A stretch of DNA of 36,982 nt, taken from the NCBI GenBank assembly GCA_900757655.1, contig CAAEOT010000005.1:1-36982 (forward strand), in the 5' to 3' direction. Below, one piece after another: positions 21,524-29,553 of the stretch. The position numbers and the translations under genes are program-made. This DNA is from an uncultured Oscillospiraceae bacterium. Its GTDB lineage: Bacteria; Bacillota; Clostridia; Oscillospirales; Oscillospiraceae. The first letter of the stretch is position 1. Each line of letters starts with the position of its first letter. Below the pieces are notes generated by a model, which was not told the DNA's origin, ran no database searches, and was given only the letters and a program-made list of their open reading frames with translations.

Positions 21524-23503
21524 TTACTCGAGCGGTTTGAAATCAGACTTCGGGTGGTGGCACAGCGGGCAGACAAAGTCGTCCGGCATGTCCGCGCCCT
21601 CATACACGTAGCCGCAGACGGTGCAGACGAAGCCGACGCGCTTTTCCGCGGGCTTGGCCTCGTGCTTGACGAAGTCGGAGGCCGGGTGCTTGCACAGCGG
21701 GCAGATGAAATCGGCCGGGAGCGTCTCGCCCTCGTACACGTAGCCGCACACGGAGCAGACCCAGGTCGCCTTCTCGGCGGGGGCCAGTTTCGGCGGCGCG
21801 GGCTTGATGTGGCTGCGGTAGTAGTCATAGGTCACGGTCTCGTCGTTGCTGAAGAGCTTGGACTCCGTGATCTCGGCGATGAAGAGCCGGTGGCTACCCT
21901 GGTCGTAGCTTTCCACGACGCGGCAGGAGAACATGGCGTTGGTATAGCGGTTGATGTAATACAGGCCGTTGTCGCTGCGGGCGCAGTCCGTCCAGTCTGC
22001 AAACTTGTCCACATCCGCGCCGGACTGGAAGCCGAAGTGCTGGAAGAAGGCAAACGGCACTTCCTTTGTCAGCAGCGAGAGGTTGAACACGCCGGTGCGC
22101 TCGATCATGCCGCAGGTGTAGTTGGCCTTGATGACCGAGATGGAGATGCGCTCGGGCTTGTTGGCCATCTGGATGGCGGTGTTGATGACGCAGGCGTTGT
22201 CCTTGTCCCCTTCGCGGGCGGAGAGCGCGAACAGCCCGTACTGGAACTTGAAGAGCGCGGCGGGGTTCTGCTTGCCCTCGTTCACGATCGGGCGCGGCTT
22301 CGGCATGGAGGCCACGAGCGCGTCCGCAATCTCGGCGAGCGCGCCGAGCTGGTCGTCCTTGAGCGAGGATTTGATGGTGAGCGTCTCGTTGAGGATGTTC
22401 ACGTTCTTGAGCTTGGAGAGGATGCCGCGCATGAGCTTGCCGGCCGTCGGCGCCCAGGAGCCGTTTTCGATCAGGGCGATGGTGCGGTTCTGGAGGTTAT
22501 GCGCCGCGATGTCGAGCAGCGCCGTCTCCATGTTGCAGAAGATGCCGGCGTTGTACGTCGTGGACGCGAACACGAGGTGGCTGCAGCGGAAGGCCTCGGC
22601 CACGACATAGCTCGGGTGCGTGACGGAGACGTCATACATGGCGATGTTGCGCACGCCGCGCCCGGCGAGCATGGTGGCGAGCACCTGCGCCGCGTTTTCC
22701 GTGTGGCCGTAAACAGAGGAGTAGGCGATGAGCACACTGCCCTCCTGCTCGGGCGTGTAGGAGCTCCACTTGCTGTACTTATCGACAAACCAGCCGATGT
22801 TCTTGCGCCAGACAGGGCCGTGCAGCGGGCAGATCATGCGGATGTCGAGCGTGGCAGCCTTCTTGAGCAGGGCCTGCACCTGCGTGCCGTACTTGCCGAC
22901 GATGTTCGTATAGTAGCGGCGGGCATCCGGCAGCCAGTCGTGCTCAAAGTCGTACTCATCGGCGTAGAGATTGCCGCTCAGCGCGCCGAACGTGCCGAAG
23001 GCATCGGCGGAAAAGAGCGTGCCGGTCGTGGTATCAAAGCTGACCATGACCTCCGGCCAGTGGACCATCGGCGCCATGACATAGGCAAACGTGTGCTTGC
23101 CGAAGCAGTATGTATCGCCCTCGGCCATGAGGATAGCGCGGGCGTCAATGTCGAAGGTAAAGTAGTTGCGGATCATATCGCGGATCTTCGCGTTGCAGAT
23201 GATTTTCGCCTCGGGATAGCGGCGCACGGTCTCCTCAAGCGTCTTGGCGTGGTCGGGCTCCATGTGGTGCACGACGATGTAGTCCAGCGGACGATCGCCG
23301 AGGACATAAGCAAGGTTTTCAAAGAACTGGCCGGCGACGGACTGGTCCACCGTGTCGAGCAGGACGGTCTTTTCGTCGAGCAGGACATAGGCGTTGTACG
23401 ACACGCCGCGCGGGATGGGGTACACGCTCTCAAACAGGGCCAGACGGCGGTCGGACGCGCCGACCCAATACAGATCCTCGGTCATTTTCACAGTGCAGTG
23501 CAT
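21524..23503 (-). CDS. Flavodiiron protein fused to flavin reductase and two rubredoxins
   Basis: A 659-residue cytoplasmic enzyme that would reduce O2 to water or NO to N2O. It starts with a metallo-beta-lactamase-like diiron domain (about 1-250) whose ligands H80, E82, D84, H148, D167 and H228 are all present. A flavodoxin domain with an FMN loop near 261-269 (YSSVYGHTE) follows to about 400, then a flavin-reductase-like domain (about 415-570). Two rubredoxin modules close the protein, with cysteines at 583/586/601/604 and 627/630/645/648. Both are short-spaced, with 14 residues between the CxxC pairs as in rubrerythrin-type rubredoxins. The fusion could carry electrons from NAD(P)H to the diiron site within one chain. 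It lies 35 bases after trxA in the same operon. AAGGAGG precedes the ATG. Confidence 0.93.
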   Translation of the reverse strand: MHCTVKMTEDLYWVGASDRRLALFESVYPIPRGVSYNAYVLLDEKTVLLDTVDQSVAGQFFENLAYVLGDRPLDYIVVHHMEPDHAKTLEETVRRYPEAKIICNAKIRDMIRNYFTFDIDARAILMAEGDTYCFGKHTFAYVMAPMVHWPEVMVSFDTTTGTLFSADAFGTFGALSGNLYADEYDFEHDWLPDARRYYTNIVGKYGTQVQALLKKAATLDIRMICPLHGPVWRKNIGWFVDKYSKWSSYTPEQEGSVLIAYSSVYGHTENAAQVLATMLAGRGVRNIAMYDVSVTHPSYVVAEAFRCSHLVFASTTYNAGIFCNMETALLDIAAHNLQNRTIALIENGSWAPTAGKLMRGILSKLKNVNILNETLTIKSSLKDDQLGALAEIADALVASMPKPRPIVNEGKQNPAALFKFQYGLFALSAREGDKDNACVINTAIQMANKPERISISVIKANYTCGMIERTGVFNLSLLTKEVPFAFFQHFGFQSGADVDKFADWTDCARSDNGLYYINRYTNAMFSCRVVESYDQGSHRLFIAEITESKLFSNDETVTYDYYRSHIKPAPPKLAPAEKATWVCSVCGYVYEGETLPADFICPLCKHPASDFVKHEAKPAEKRVGFVCTVCGYVYEGADMPDDFVCPLCHHPKSDFKPLE

Positions 23504-23538
23504 ACTTGTCTCCTCCTTCTAATCCACAATTCCCCGGC

Positions 23539-23841
23539 TCAGCCGAGGAGTTTGAGTAGTTCTTCCTTCGGCGTCACGCCGACCTTCACAGCCGCGGCCT
23601 GACCGCCGCGGAACACCATGAGCGTCGGGATGCTCATGATGCGATATTCGCCCGCAAGCTCCGGCTGCTCGTCCACGTTGACCTTGCCGAACTTGTATTC
23701 CGGGTGCTCGGCGTCGAGCTCCTCGACCACGGGAGCCATCATGCGGCAGGGGCCGCACCACGTCGCCCAGAAATCCACAAGCACGGGCTTATCGGACTGC
23801 AGGACCTCCTGCGCAAAGTTTTCTTTCGTCAGTGTAATCAT
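23539..23841 (-). CDS. trxA: Thioredoxin
   Basis: A 100-residue single-domain thioredoxin with the WCGPC active site (FWATWCGPCRMMAP), the cis-proline region SIPTLMVFRGG and a normal length. It reduces protein disulfides with electrons from thioredoxin reductase, which is not in this window. It is the first gene of a pair with the flavodiiron protein and lies directly downstream of a Crp/Fnr-type regulator gene. AAAGGAAG is the ribosome site. The promoter (23887-23929) has an extended -10 box and a Crp-like palindrome. Confidence 0.95.
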   Translation of the reverse strand: MITLTKENFAQEVLQSDKPVLVDFWATWCGPCRMMAPVVEELDAEHPEYKFGKVNVDEQPELAGEYRIMSIPTLMVFRGGQAAAVKVGVTPKEELLKLLG

Positions 23842-23886
23842 GGTAATCTTCCTTTCCGGAGTGGTTGTCTTTGTTTGTATGTGCTG

Positions 23887-23929
23887 ATTTTAGCAGATTT
23901 ATGCACCCGCGTTCTGTGGCAAAGTCACA
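23887..23929 (-). promoter_or_regulatory. trxA promoter with Crp/Fnr-like palindrome
   Basis: Minus strand extended -10 TGCTAAAAT (hexamer 23887-23892) without a recognisable -35 box. Instead the palindrome TGTGGC-AAA-GTCACA (23915-23929, one mismatch between arms) is centred about 42 bases before the predicted start point, the position of class II activators. It overlaps the final codons of the Crp/Fnr-type gene. Confidence 0.6.
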
Positions 23930-24596
23930 TTCCGGCGAGCTTCCTCAGTTTTTCGGCGTCCGTGACCGTGACCGTGCCGCGGCCGAGCGAGACGATGCCA
24001 TCATCGGCAAAGTGGCGCAGCATACGTGTGACGGTTTCGCGCACGGCGCCGGTGTCGCGCGCGATCTGCTCGTGCGTGGCGCGCACGGGCGCGCGGGCGT
24101 GGTCGGACTCGTCCCAGAGATACTGCGCGAGGCGCTTGTCAAAGCTCGTGAACAGCAGCTGCTGCATCGCCCACATGACGTCGGAAAAGCGCTCGGTCGC
24201 AAGGCGGTACATGCAGCACTCGACGTGGATATTCTCGGCCGTGAGCTGCTGGAACACGTGCGCGCCGAGGATGAGCAGCTCCGTCGGCGCATCGGCCACG
24301 AGCTGCACCTCAAACGTGATCTGCCGGATGACGCACGCCGCCGCCAGCACGCAGGCGTCCCCGTCCGTGAGGCGGTAGAGCGTGATCTCGCGCCCGTCGT
24401 CCGAGAGCATGCACGCACGCAGGCGGCCGGTCTGCACCCGGATCATGCCGAGGCACTGCCCGTCGCACCCGTGCACGAGCGCCCCGCGGTCATACTGCGC
24501 CAGGCGCGCACCGCGCCGCGCAAGCTCGCGCTGCGGCTCGGTCAGGTTCGGCCAGAACGGCAGCTGCTCGAGCGCCGCATCCAATCGTTCATTCAT
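23925..24596 (-). CDS. Crp/Fnr-family transcription regulator
   Basis: A 223-residue regulator with an N-terminal cyclic-nucleotide-binding-like beta barrel (about 20-130) and a C-terminal winged helix (THEQIARDTGAVRETVTRMLRHF). The glycine and arginine pattern for cAMP binding is not clear. Several cysteines occur in the sensor domain (HGCDGQC, ACVLAAAC, ECC), so redox or Fe-S sensing is possible, but the classic FNR N-terminal cluster motif is absent. It precedes trxA and the flavodiiron gene on the same strand, and its last codons carry a Crp-like palindrome upstream of trxA. The start is the ATG at 24594-24596, behind GGGGGA. Confidence 0.9.
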   Translation of the reverse strand: MNERLDAALEQLPFWPNLTEPQRELARRGARLAQYDRGALVHGCDGQCLGMIRVQTGRLRACMLSDDGREITLYRLTDGDACVLAAACVIRQITFEVQLVADAPTELLILGAHVFQQLTAENIHVECCMYRLATERFSDVMWAMQQLLFTSFDKRLAQYLWDESDHARAPVRATHEQIARDTGAVRETVTRMLRHFADDGIVSLGRGTVTVTDAEKLRKLAGM

Positions 24597-24610
24597 ATCC
24601 GTTCCCCCAT

Positions 24611-24692
24611 CGCCGCCGGACACACGGCGGCGCTCTTTTTGACCAGCATAGCACAAAACCGCCGCCGATGGAATCCCCACGGCGGCGGTTTT
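24611..24692. other. Two GC-rich hairpins in the regulator/PP2C divergent region
   Basis: Hairpin one has CGCCGCCG/CGGCGGCG arms (24611-24618 and 24625-24632), followed by CTCTTTTT on the plus strand. Hairpin two has 13-base arms (24655-24667 and 24680-24692) with AAAA/TTTT ends and looks like a bidirectional terminator. They flank an extended -10 box (TGCTATGCT on the minus strand, 24645-24650) that may start the Crp/Fnr-type mRNA, putting hairpin one in its leader just before the ribosome site. Confidence 0.55.
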
Positions 24693-24726
24693 GGTGAGAT
24701 TTTTCTGTACTCCGGCCGACAGCACG

Positions 24727-24755
24727 TTGACAAACCGGCCGCCGAACGGTACGAT
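24727..24755 (+). promoter_or_regulatory. Promoter of the PP2C gene
   Basis: Plus strand TTGACA (24727-24732) and TACGAT (24750-24755) with a 17-base spacer, about 37 bases before the ATG. Confidence 0.8.
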
Positions 24756-24791
24756 AGCAGCAGAGAAGATTTCGCATGGGAGGGATGCGCG

Positions 24792-25973
24792 ATGCGGGCG
24801 CTGTGCTACGCGCAGACGAACATCGGCTCCGGCCGGGACAACAACGAGGATAACTACTACTGCAACGGCACGTTCAAGCGCGACCCCGCCATCCCTGTGG
24901 CCGAGGCGGCCGCCGAGCAGGAGAGCAAGCGCCTGATCTACGGCGTGTTCGACGGCATGGGCGGCGAGGCCAACGGCGAGCAGGCGGCCCTTTTGTGCGC
25001 GCAGACGCTGCACGCGTGCAGCAGTGACGAGCCGTTTGATGCACTCGATTTCTTCCGCCGGGCAAACGTTGCCGTGTGCGACATGATTGCGGCCAGCGGC
25101 CAGATCAGCGGCTCGACCGCCGCGACCGTGCACCTGACCGGCAACCACGCCTACTGCTGCAACGTCGGCGACAGCCGCATCTATCTGCAGCGCGGCGGCG
25201 CGCTGCAGCGCATCTCGCGCGACCACACCAAGTATCAGGAGCAGCTCGACGCCGGCGCTGCCCCCGACGCAGCCGACAATCCGGACAAGCACGTGCTCAC
25301 GCAGTATCTGGGCATGCTGGGCGCGCGCCAGCGGCTCATGCCGTATTTTGCGGCCAGCGTGCCGCTCGCCGTGGGCGACCGGCTGCTGCTGTGCACCGAC
25401 GGGCTGACCGGCAAGCTCAGCGACACGCAGCTGCAATCCGCACTCGGTGCCGACCTGCCGCTGCCGGAGCTGGGGCAGTCGCTCATGGCGCAGGCGCTCG
25501 CCGCCAGGCCGGGCGACAACATCACGCTCGTGCTCATCGAGATCACGGCGCTCGACGCCGAGACGGCCGTCCCCCTGCCGCAGCCGCCGGCCGAGGAGCT
25601 GTCGCAGACGCGGCGGTTCGAGGTATCGGCCGCGCGGATCGCCGAGCAGGAATCCCAGCGCAGGAAGCATGCGCACGCGCGCCGGCGCGAGATCATCCTG
25701 ACCGTGGCCGTCGTGCTGGCCGTGCTCGCCGCCGTGATCGCGGCGCTGTGGCTTGCAGTCGGCAGCATCCCGCGCAAGCCCCCGGCCCCGGCGCCCACGC
25801 CGGTGCAGACCGTGGCGCCCACGCCGACGCCCACACCAAAAAACCCGCCGCAGATCATCCTGCCCCCGCCGCCGACGCCGGAACCGGAGCCGTCCCCGGA
25901 GGTCACGCCGGAACCGTTGCCCGACGCGACGCACGTGCCCGAGACCGCCGCACCGGAAAACTTACCCGGTTGA
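24792..25973 (+). CDS. PP2C-type Ser/Thr phosphatase with membrane anchor
   Basis: A metal-dependent protein phosphatase, 393 residues. The catalytic domain (about 1-250) has the PP2C metal motifs in order: GRDNNEDNYY, YGVFDGMGGEANG, SGSTAATVHL, NVGDSRIYL, LLCTDGLTGKLSD and GDNITLVLI. A basic stretch (RRKHAHARRRE) leads to one membrane helix (about 300-325), then a proline/threonine-rich tail (PAPTPVQTVAPTPTPTP and similar) that would lie outside the cell. The usual partner, a PASTA-type kinase, is not next to it. The ATG at 24792 has GGGAGGG upstream. Confidence 0.92.
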   Translation: MRALCYAQTNIGSGRDNNEDNYYCNGTFKRDPAIPVAEAAAEQESKRLIYGVFDGMGGEANGEQAALLCAQTLHACSSDEPFDALDFFRRANVAVCDMIAASGQISGSTAATVHLTGNHAYCCNVGDSRIYLQRGGALQRISRDHTKYQEQLDAGAAPDAADNPDKHVLTQYLGMLGARQRLMPYFAASVPLAVGDRLLLCTDGLTGKLSDTQLQSALGADLPLPELGQSLMAQALAARPGDNITLVLIEITALDAETAVPLPQPPAEELSQTRRFEVSAARIAEQESQRRKHAHARRREIILTVAVVLAVLAAVIAALWLAVGSIPRKPPAPAPTPVQTVAPTPTPTPKNPPQIILPPPPTPEPEPSPEVTPEPLPDATHVPETAAPENLPG

Positions 25974-25998
25974 CGCGCGGCGTCCGAATGCGTATAAT
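25970..25998 (+). promoter_or_regulatory. Promoter of the 85-residue membrane protein gene
   Basis: Plus strand TTGACG (25970-25975) and perfect TATAAT (25993-25998) with a 17-base spacer. The TGA stop codon of the PP2C gene (25971-25973) forms part of the -35 box. Confidence 0.85.
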
Positions 25999-26049
25999 AG
26001 CATTGTGAAAGATTCGACACCTTTCGAGGTGCATGAGGAGGAACATCGG

Positions 26050-26307
26050 ATGCGCACACACCACGCCCTGCAGCCCCGCACGCCGGAGCAGACATCCTAC
26101 AGCATCGGCCGCCGCGACGGCAAGCAGTTTCTGAAGCTCTACCGCAGCTACCTGCACGGCACGCTCGCCGGGACGCGCGAGCCGGTCTATGAGGGCACAG
26201 TCGTGGAGAGCGCAGACGACTGGCGGCTGACCGCCGTGCTCGCGCTCGCGCCGATGACGCTCGCGTTCGCGTACCTGATCGTGATGCTGTTTTTCGTGTT
26301 CCTGTAA
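26050..26307 (+). CDS. Small membrane protein, 85 aa
   Basis: I do not recognise the family. The ATG at 26050 has a GAGGAGG site eight bases upstream. The first 60 residues are polar and basic (YSIGRRDGKQFLKLYRSYLHGT), followed by one hydrophobic helix at the C-terminus (LTAVLALAPMTLAFAYLIVM and on to the end), which suggests a tail-anchored inner-membrane protein. It has its own strong promoter and terminator, so it is a single-gene unit rather than part of the PP2C operon. No function can be assigned. Confidence 0.72.
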   Translation: MRTHHALQPRTPEQTSYSIGRRDGKQFLKLYRSYLHGTLAGTREPVYEGTVVESADDWRLTAVLALAPMTLAFAYLIVMLFFVFL

Positions 26308-26322
26308 AATTCGATATTGCAG

Positions 26323-26362
26323 CAGCCCCGCTGCCGGGAAATCGGCAGCGGGGCTGTTTTTT
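26323..26362. terminator. Bidirectional terminator
   Basis: 14-base GC-rich arms (26323-26336 and 26343-26356) and a run of six T, between the small membrane protein gene and the convergent substrate-binding protein gene. Confidence 0.9.
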
Positions 26363-26391
26363 CATTTTCATTCACTTTGCACTCACTGCAT

Positions 26392-28143
26392 TCACTTTTC
26401 CACGTGCGCGCCCATCAGGTACTGCGCGCCGAGCGGGCCGGACAGCAGACCCTGCACGTGCGTGTTGCACAGGTAGGTGTCCGTGTACCAGTAGAGCGGG
26501 CAGACAGCGCCCGTCTGCATGAGCAGCGTCTCGGCCTGGTGCATGAGCGAATAGCGCTCGGCCGTGTCGCCGCTGCTCTGGATGCGGTAGAGCAGCGCGT
26601 CGTATGACTCCGCCCAGGTGCAGTTGTCTTTCGTGCGGCCGTCGAGCGTGACGCTGTAGCCCGCGTAGTCCGCGTGTGCGCCGCGGCCGAGGGCGACGCA
26701 GTTGCTGCCCGCGCCACTCGCCCAGAGGGAGAGAAACGGCATGGGGTCGTCAATATCAGCGCTGAAGCTGCAGCGCGTGACGGAGTAGCCCCCGGCGGCG
26801 CGGCTGGCGAGGAAGGTGTCCATGTCCTGCGCCGTGACCGTAAGCGAGATGCCGTAGCGGGCGTAGAGCGCCTGCAGAGCATCCGCGATGGCGACGTGGC
26901 CCGCCGCGTCGGACGTCAGGTACGTCAGCTCCGGGAACCCGGCACACACACCCTGCGCGTTGACCGTGAACCGGCCGGACGACTCCGCCACCTGCCGCAG
27001 GAGCGCAATGGCCTGCTTGCAGTTGGCCTCGTGATCGCTGCCGTAATAGCCGCCGCCCTTGCCGTCGGCACCGTTGTGCGAAGTAAAGGCGCTGCCGTCG
27101 GCGTCCGAGATGCCGGGCGGGATGGGCGCATTCGCGCTCTGCTGCGCGCCGGGCGTGATGTCGGCGCAGAGCGCATCCCGGTCGATGAGCAGTGCGAGCG
27201 CCGTGCGGATCTGCGCGCGCTCCGTCTGGGAAAAAACGCTCAGTGCCGGGTCACTCATGGAAAAGCAGAGGCTGTACGTGCCGAGCTGGCTGACGGTGCG
27301 CAGCTCGGGCGCGTGATTTGTGCGCAGGTCGTCGAGCGCGGCGTCCGGCACCGGCCAGCTGAGCGCATACTCCCGCGCGAGGAAGGCAGACTCCGCGACA
27401 TTGGGATCGCTCTGAAAAACGAAGCGCACCGTCTCAGCCGCGACGTTGTCCGCGTCCCAGTATGCGGGATTTTTCGTGTAGGTCAGGCCCTCGGTCGTCC
27501 ACTCGGCGACCGTGTACGGCCCGCTGGCGGCAAAGACCGCGCCGTCGGCCGTCCAGCTCGCAGTGTCCGCCGCGCCGGAGGGCACCGGTGCATACGCCGG
27601 TTGGGCGCACAGCTGCAAAAATGTCGGCATGGCCTCCGCGAGCACGACGGTGAGCGTGCGCCCGTCGGGCGACGCCGCGACGTTCAGCCAGCCGGTGCCG
27701 TATCCGTCGATGCAGGCAAAGAGATACGGCGCCGCCGCATCCTCGAGCGTGCAGGCTCGGTTCCACGCGTAGACAAAGTCCGCCGCCGTGAGCGGCGTGC
27801 CGTCCGACCACGTGAGGCCGTCACGCAGCGTGAACACATACCGCACGCGCCCGTCTGGCAGGGCCTCCGGCTCCGGCAGGGACGCGCACAGCTCAGGCGT
27901 GAGCTCCGCCGTCCCGTCGCCGCCGGTGCGGTAGCCGGTCAGGCCGGCGAAGAGGTTGACCACATACGTCGCACCGATGCCGTTTTCCGTGCGCGCGGGG
28001 TCAAGCGTCACAGGACCGGCACCAAGGCACAGCGTCAGCGGTGCGCCGGCATCCGGCGCACGCACGGTGCTCTCCGATGCGCGCGAGCAGGCGCCAAGCA
28101 GCAGCGCTGCCGCGATCAGAGTGCACAAAAGGGCTCGCTTCAT
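26392..28143 (-). CDS. Oligopeptide-type ABC transporter substrate-binding lipoprotein
   Basis: A 583-residue extracytoplasmic binding protein of the family-5 (OppA/DppA-like) group. It has a lipoprotein signal (MKRALLCTLIAAALLLGAC, lipobox LGAC, lipidated C19), so it is anchored to the outer face of the membrane. Family features include LDPARTENGIGATYVVNLFAGL near the N-terminus, FTLRDGLTWSDGTPLTAADFVYAWNRA, and ALLIDRDAL. Substrates are typically peptides, but nickel or sugar relatives exist. No permease or ATPase genes are adjacent, so it must share a transporter encoded elsewhere. The start is the ATG at 28141-28143, behind AGGAGG. Confidence 0.92.
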   Translation of the reverse strand: MKRALLCTLIAAALLLGACSRASESTVRAPDAGAPLTLCLGAGPVTLDPARTENGIGATYVVNLFAGLTGYRTGGDGTAELTPELCASLPEPEALPDGRVRYVFTLRDGLTWSDGTPLTAADFVYAWNRACTLEDAAAPYLFACIDGYGTGWLNVAASPDGRTLTVVLAEAMPTFLQLCAQPAYAPVPSGAADTASWTADGAVFAASGPYTVAEWTTEGLTYTKNPAYWDADNVAAETVRFVFQSDPNVAESAFLAREYALSWPVPDAALDDLRTNHAPELRTVSQLGTYSLCFSMSDPALSVFSQTERAQIRTALALLIDRDALCADITPGAQQSANAPIPPGISDADGSAFTSHNGADGKGGGYYGSDHEANCKQAIALLRQVAESSGRFTVNAQGVCAGFPELTYLTSDAAGHVAIADALQALYARYGISLTVTAQDMDTFLASRAAGGYSVTRCSFSADIDDPMPFLSLWASGAGSNCVALGRGAHADYAGYSVTLDGRTKDNCTWAESYDALLYRIQSSGDTAERYSLMHQAETLLMQTGAVCPLYWYTDTYLCNTHVQGLLSGPLGAQYLMGAHVEK

Positions 28144-28197
28144 GCCGGTCACCTCCTGTCAGGTGCAAGTAAGCGGTAAGATTTTCCGTGCAGGCGT

Positions 28198-28226
28198 ATC
28201 TTACCATACGCGCCGCGAAAATGCAA
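28198..28226 (-). promoter_or_regulatory. Promoter of the substrate-binding protein gene
   Basis: Minus strand TTGCAT (28221-28226) and TAAGAT (28198-28203) with a 17-base spacer. Confidence 0.78.
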
Positions 28227-28263
28227 CGGTTTTGCGCGCAAATTCCCCACTTTCAAAGAAAAA

Positions 28264-28291
28264 TGGTGCGCTCTGAAATCGGAGCGCACCA
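28264..28291 (-). terminator. Terminator after the M29 aminopeptidase gene
   Basis: Ten-base arms (28264-28273 and 28282-28291) followed on the minus strand by ATTTTTC. It ends the regulator-kinase-aminopeptidase transcript about 40 bases beyond its last stop codon. Confidence 0.78.
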
Positions 28292-28328
28292 CAATTCGCG
28301 GTATTTCGACGAAAAAGTGGGATTTCGG

Positions 28329-29552
28329 TCAAAAAGCCCACGTCCCGTCCCGGAACACGGGGACGGTGCGGCCGTCGCGGCAGTGCGCCGTGACAGCCAG
28401 ATCCGGCGTGCCGATCATGAAATCCTCATGGATCATGGAGTCGTTCACGCCGAGCGCGCGCATCTCCTCGAGCGTGCGGTTCGGGTAGTCGCGGATGGTG
28501 TCGATGAAGCCCATGCCGAGCGCGAGGTGGCAGCAGGCATTTTCGTCAAACAGGGTGTTGTAAAACAGGATGCCTGTCTGGTTGATGGGGCTGTCATACG
28601 GCACGAGCGCGCACTCGCCGAGATAGGCAGAGCCTTCGTCCATGGCGATGAGCTTTTGCAGCAGGGCCTCATTCGTGCGCGCGTGCGCCTCGACAGCGCG
28701 GCCGTGCTCGAAGCGGATGGAAAAATCCTCGATGAGCTGTCCCTGATACGACAGCGGCTTCGACGAATAGACAATGCCCTCTGCCTCGCCGCGCTTGGGC
28801 GAGATGAAGCACTCCTCCGTGGGCAGGTTGGGGTTAAAATAGCTGCCGCCGATCGTGTACTCCCCGCCGCCGCAAAACTGCGCTTCGGGAATCATGCCGA
28901 CAGTGAGGTTCGTGCCGTTGGATGCATGGTACTCCAGCGACGCGATGCCGAGGCTGTTGAGATGGTCGCAGCGCGCCTGCAGGTCGGCATTGTGCGCGTT
29001 CCACGCGGCGATGGGGTCGTCGTCCACGCGGCAGGTGTGCAAAATAGCCTCCCAGAGCTTTTCGACGGCGCGGGCCTTTGTCTCGTGCGGAAACACCTTC
29101 TTGGCCCATGCCGCGCCGGGCACGGCCGCGATGCACCACTGGTAGCGCCCCTCCATCTGGTCGCGGTAGGGCTTGATGACGCTGTAGCGCCCCTGCCGGG
29201 CGCGGGCCATCTTCGCGGGGCTGACGCCGCGCAGGCCGTCCGGGTCCTCACTGAGCAGGTAGATGCGGCACGGGAGCGTGTCGACATAGTGCTGGAGCTT
29301 CACGCGCTCCCAAGCCTCGACGGTCTGGAGCGTTTTGACGCTCTCGCGCCGGATGGCGAGCTTCTCGAGCGCCTGGTGCTTCCACGTGACTGTGACCTTG
29401 CGCGCCCCGGCGTGGTAGCACGCATCGGCGACCATGGTCACGAACTCCGGCTGGTCGAGCTCGGCCTCGATGACGACGTCCTGCCCTTTCTGCACACGTG
29501 CGCCGACCTCCGCAATCAGACGGGCATAGGCGCGCAAAACGGTTTTTTTCAT
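28329..29552 (-). CDS. M29-family aminopeptidase
   Basis: A metal-dependent aminopeptidase of the AmpS/aminopeptidase T type, 407 residues, cytoplasmic. The C-terminal catalytic part has the family pattern MDEGSAYLGECALVPYDSP, FYNTLFDENACCHLALG and SMIHEDFMIGTPDL, which supply the metal-binding Glu, His and Asp residues; it lacks an HExxH motif, as expected. It probably trims peptides for amino acid supply. The ATG is one base beyond the stop of the histidine kinase gene, so it belongs to the response regulator-kinase operon, an unusual partner. Confidence 0.92.
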   Translation of the reverse strand: MKKTVLRAYARLIAEVGARVQKGQDVVIEAELDQPEFVTMVADACYHAGARKVTVTWKHQALEKLAIRRESVKTLQTVEAWERVKLQHYVDTLPCRIYLLSEDPDGLRGVSPAKMARARQGRYSVIKPYRDQMEGRYQWCIAAVPGAAWAKKVFPHETKARAVEKLWEAILHTCRVDDDPIAAWNAHNADLQARCDHLNSLGIASLEYHASNGTNLTVGMIPEAQFCGGGEYTIGGSYFNPNLPTEECFISPKRGEAEGIVYSSKPLSYQGQLIEDFSIRFEHGRAVEAHARTNEALLQKLIAMDEGSAYLGECALVPYDSPINQTGILFYNTLFDENACCHLALGMGFIDTIRDYPNRTLEEMRALGVNDSMIHEDFMIGTPDLAVTAHCRDGRTVPVFRDGTWAF

Positions 29553-29553
29553 A

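Noticed and set aside
21458..23602. Very long open frame (714 codons) antisense to the flavodiiron gene
   Set aside because: It mirrors a gene with clear domains. In GC-rich DNA the reverse frame stays open; its composition (many Ala, Val, Arg, Asp, His) is that of a shadow, and it has no ribosome site.
23925..25934. Long minus-strand frame covering the PP2C gene and running into the Crp/Fnr-type gene
   Set aside because: Only its last 223 codons (from the ATG at 24596) encode a recognisable protein. The rest is antisense to the well-supported PP2C gene and crosses two hairpins.
26369..26398. Direct repeat CATTCACTTT, two copies 20 bases apart
   Set aside because: Only two short copies, one overlapping the end of the binding-protein gene; no further units, so neither an operator nor a repeat array can be supported.
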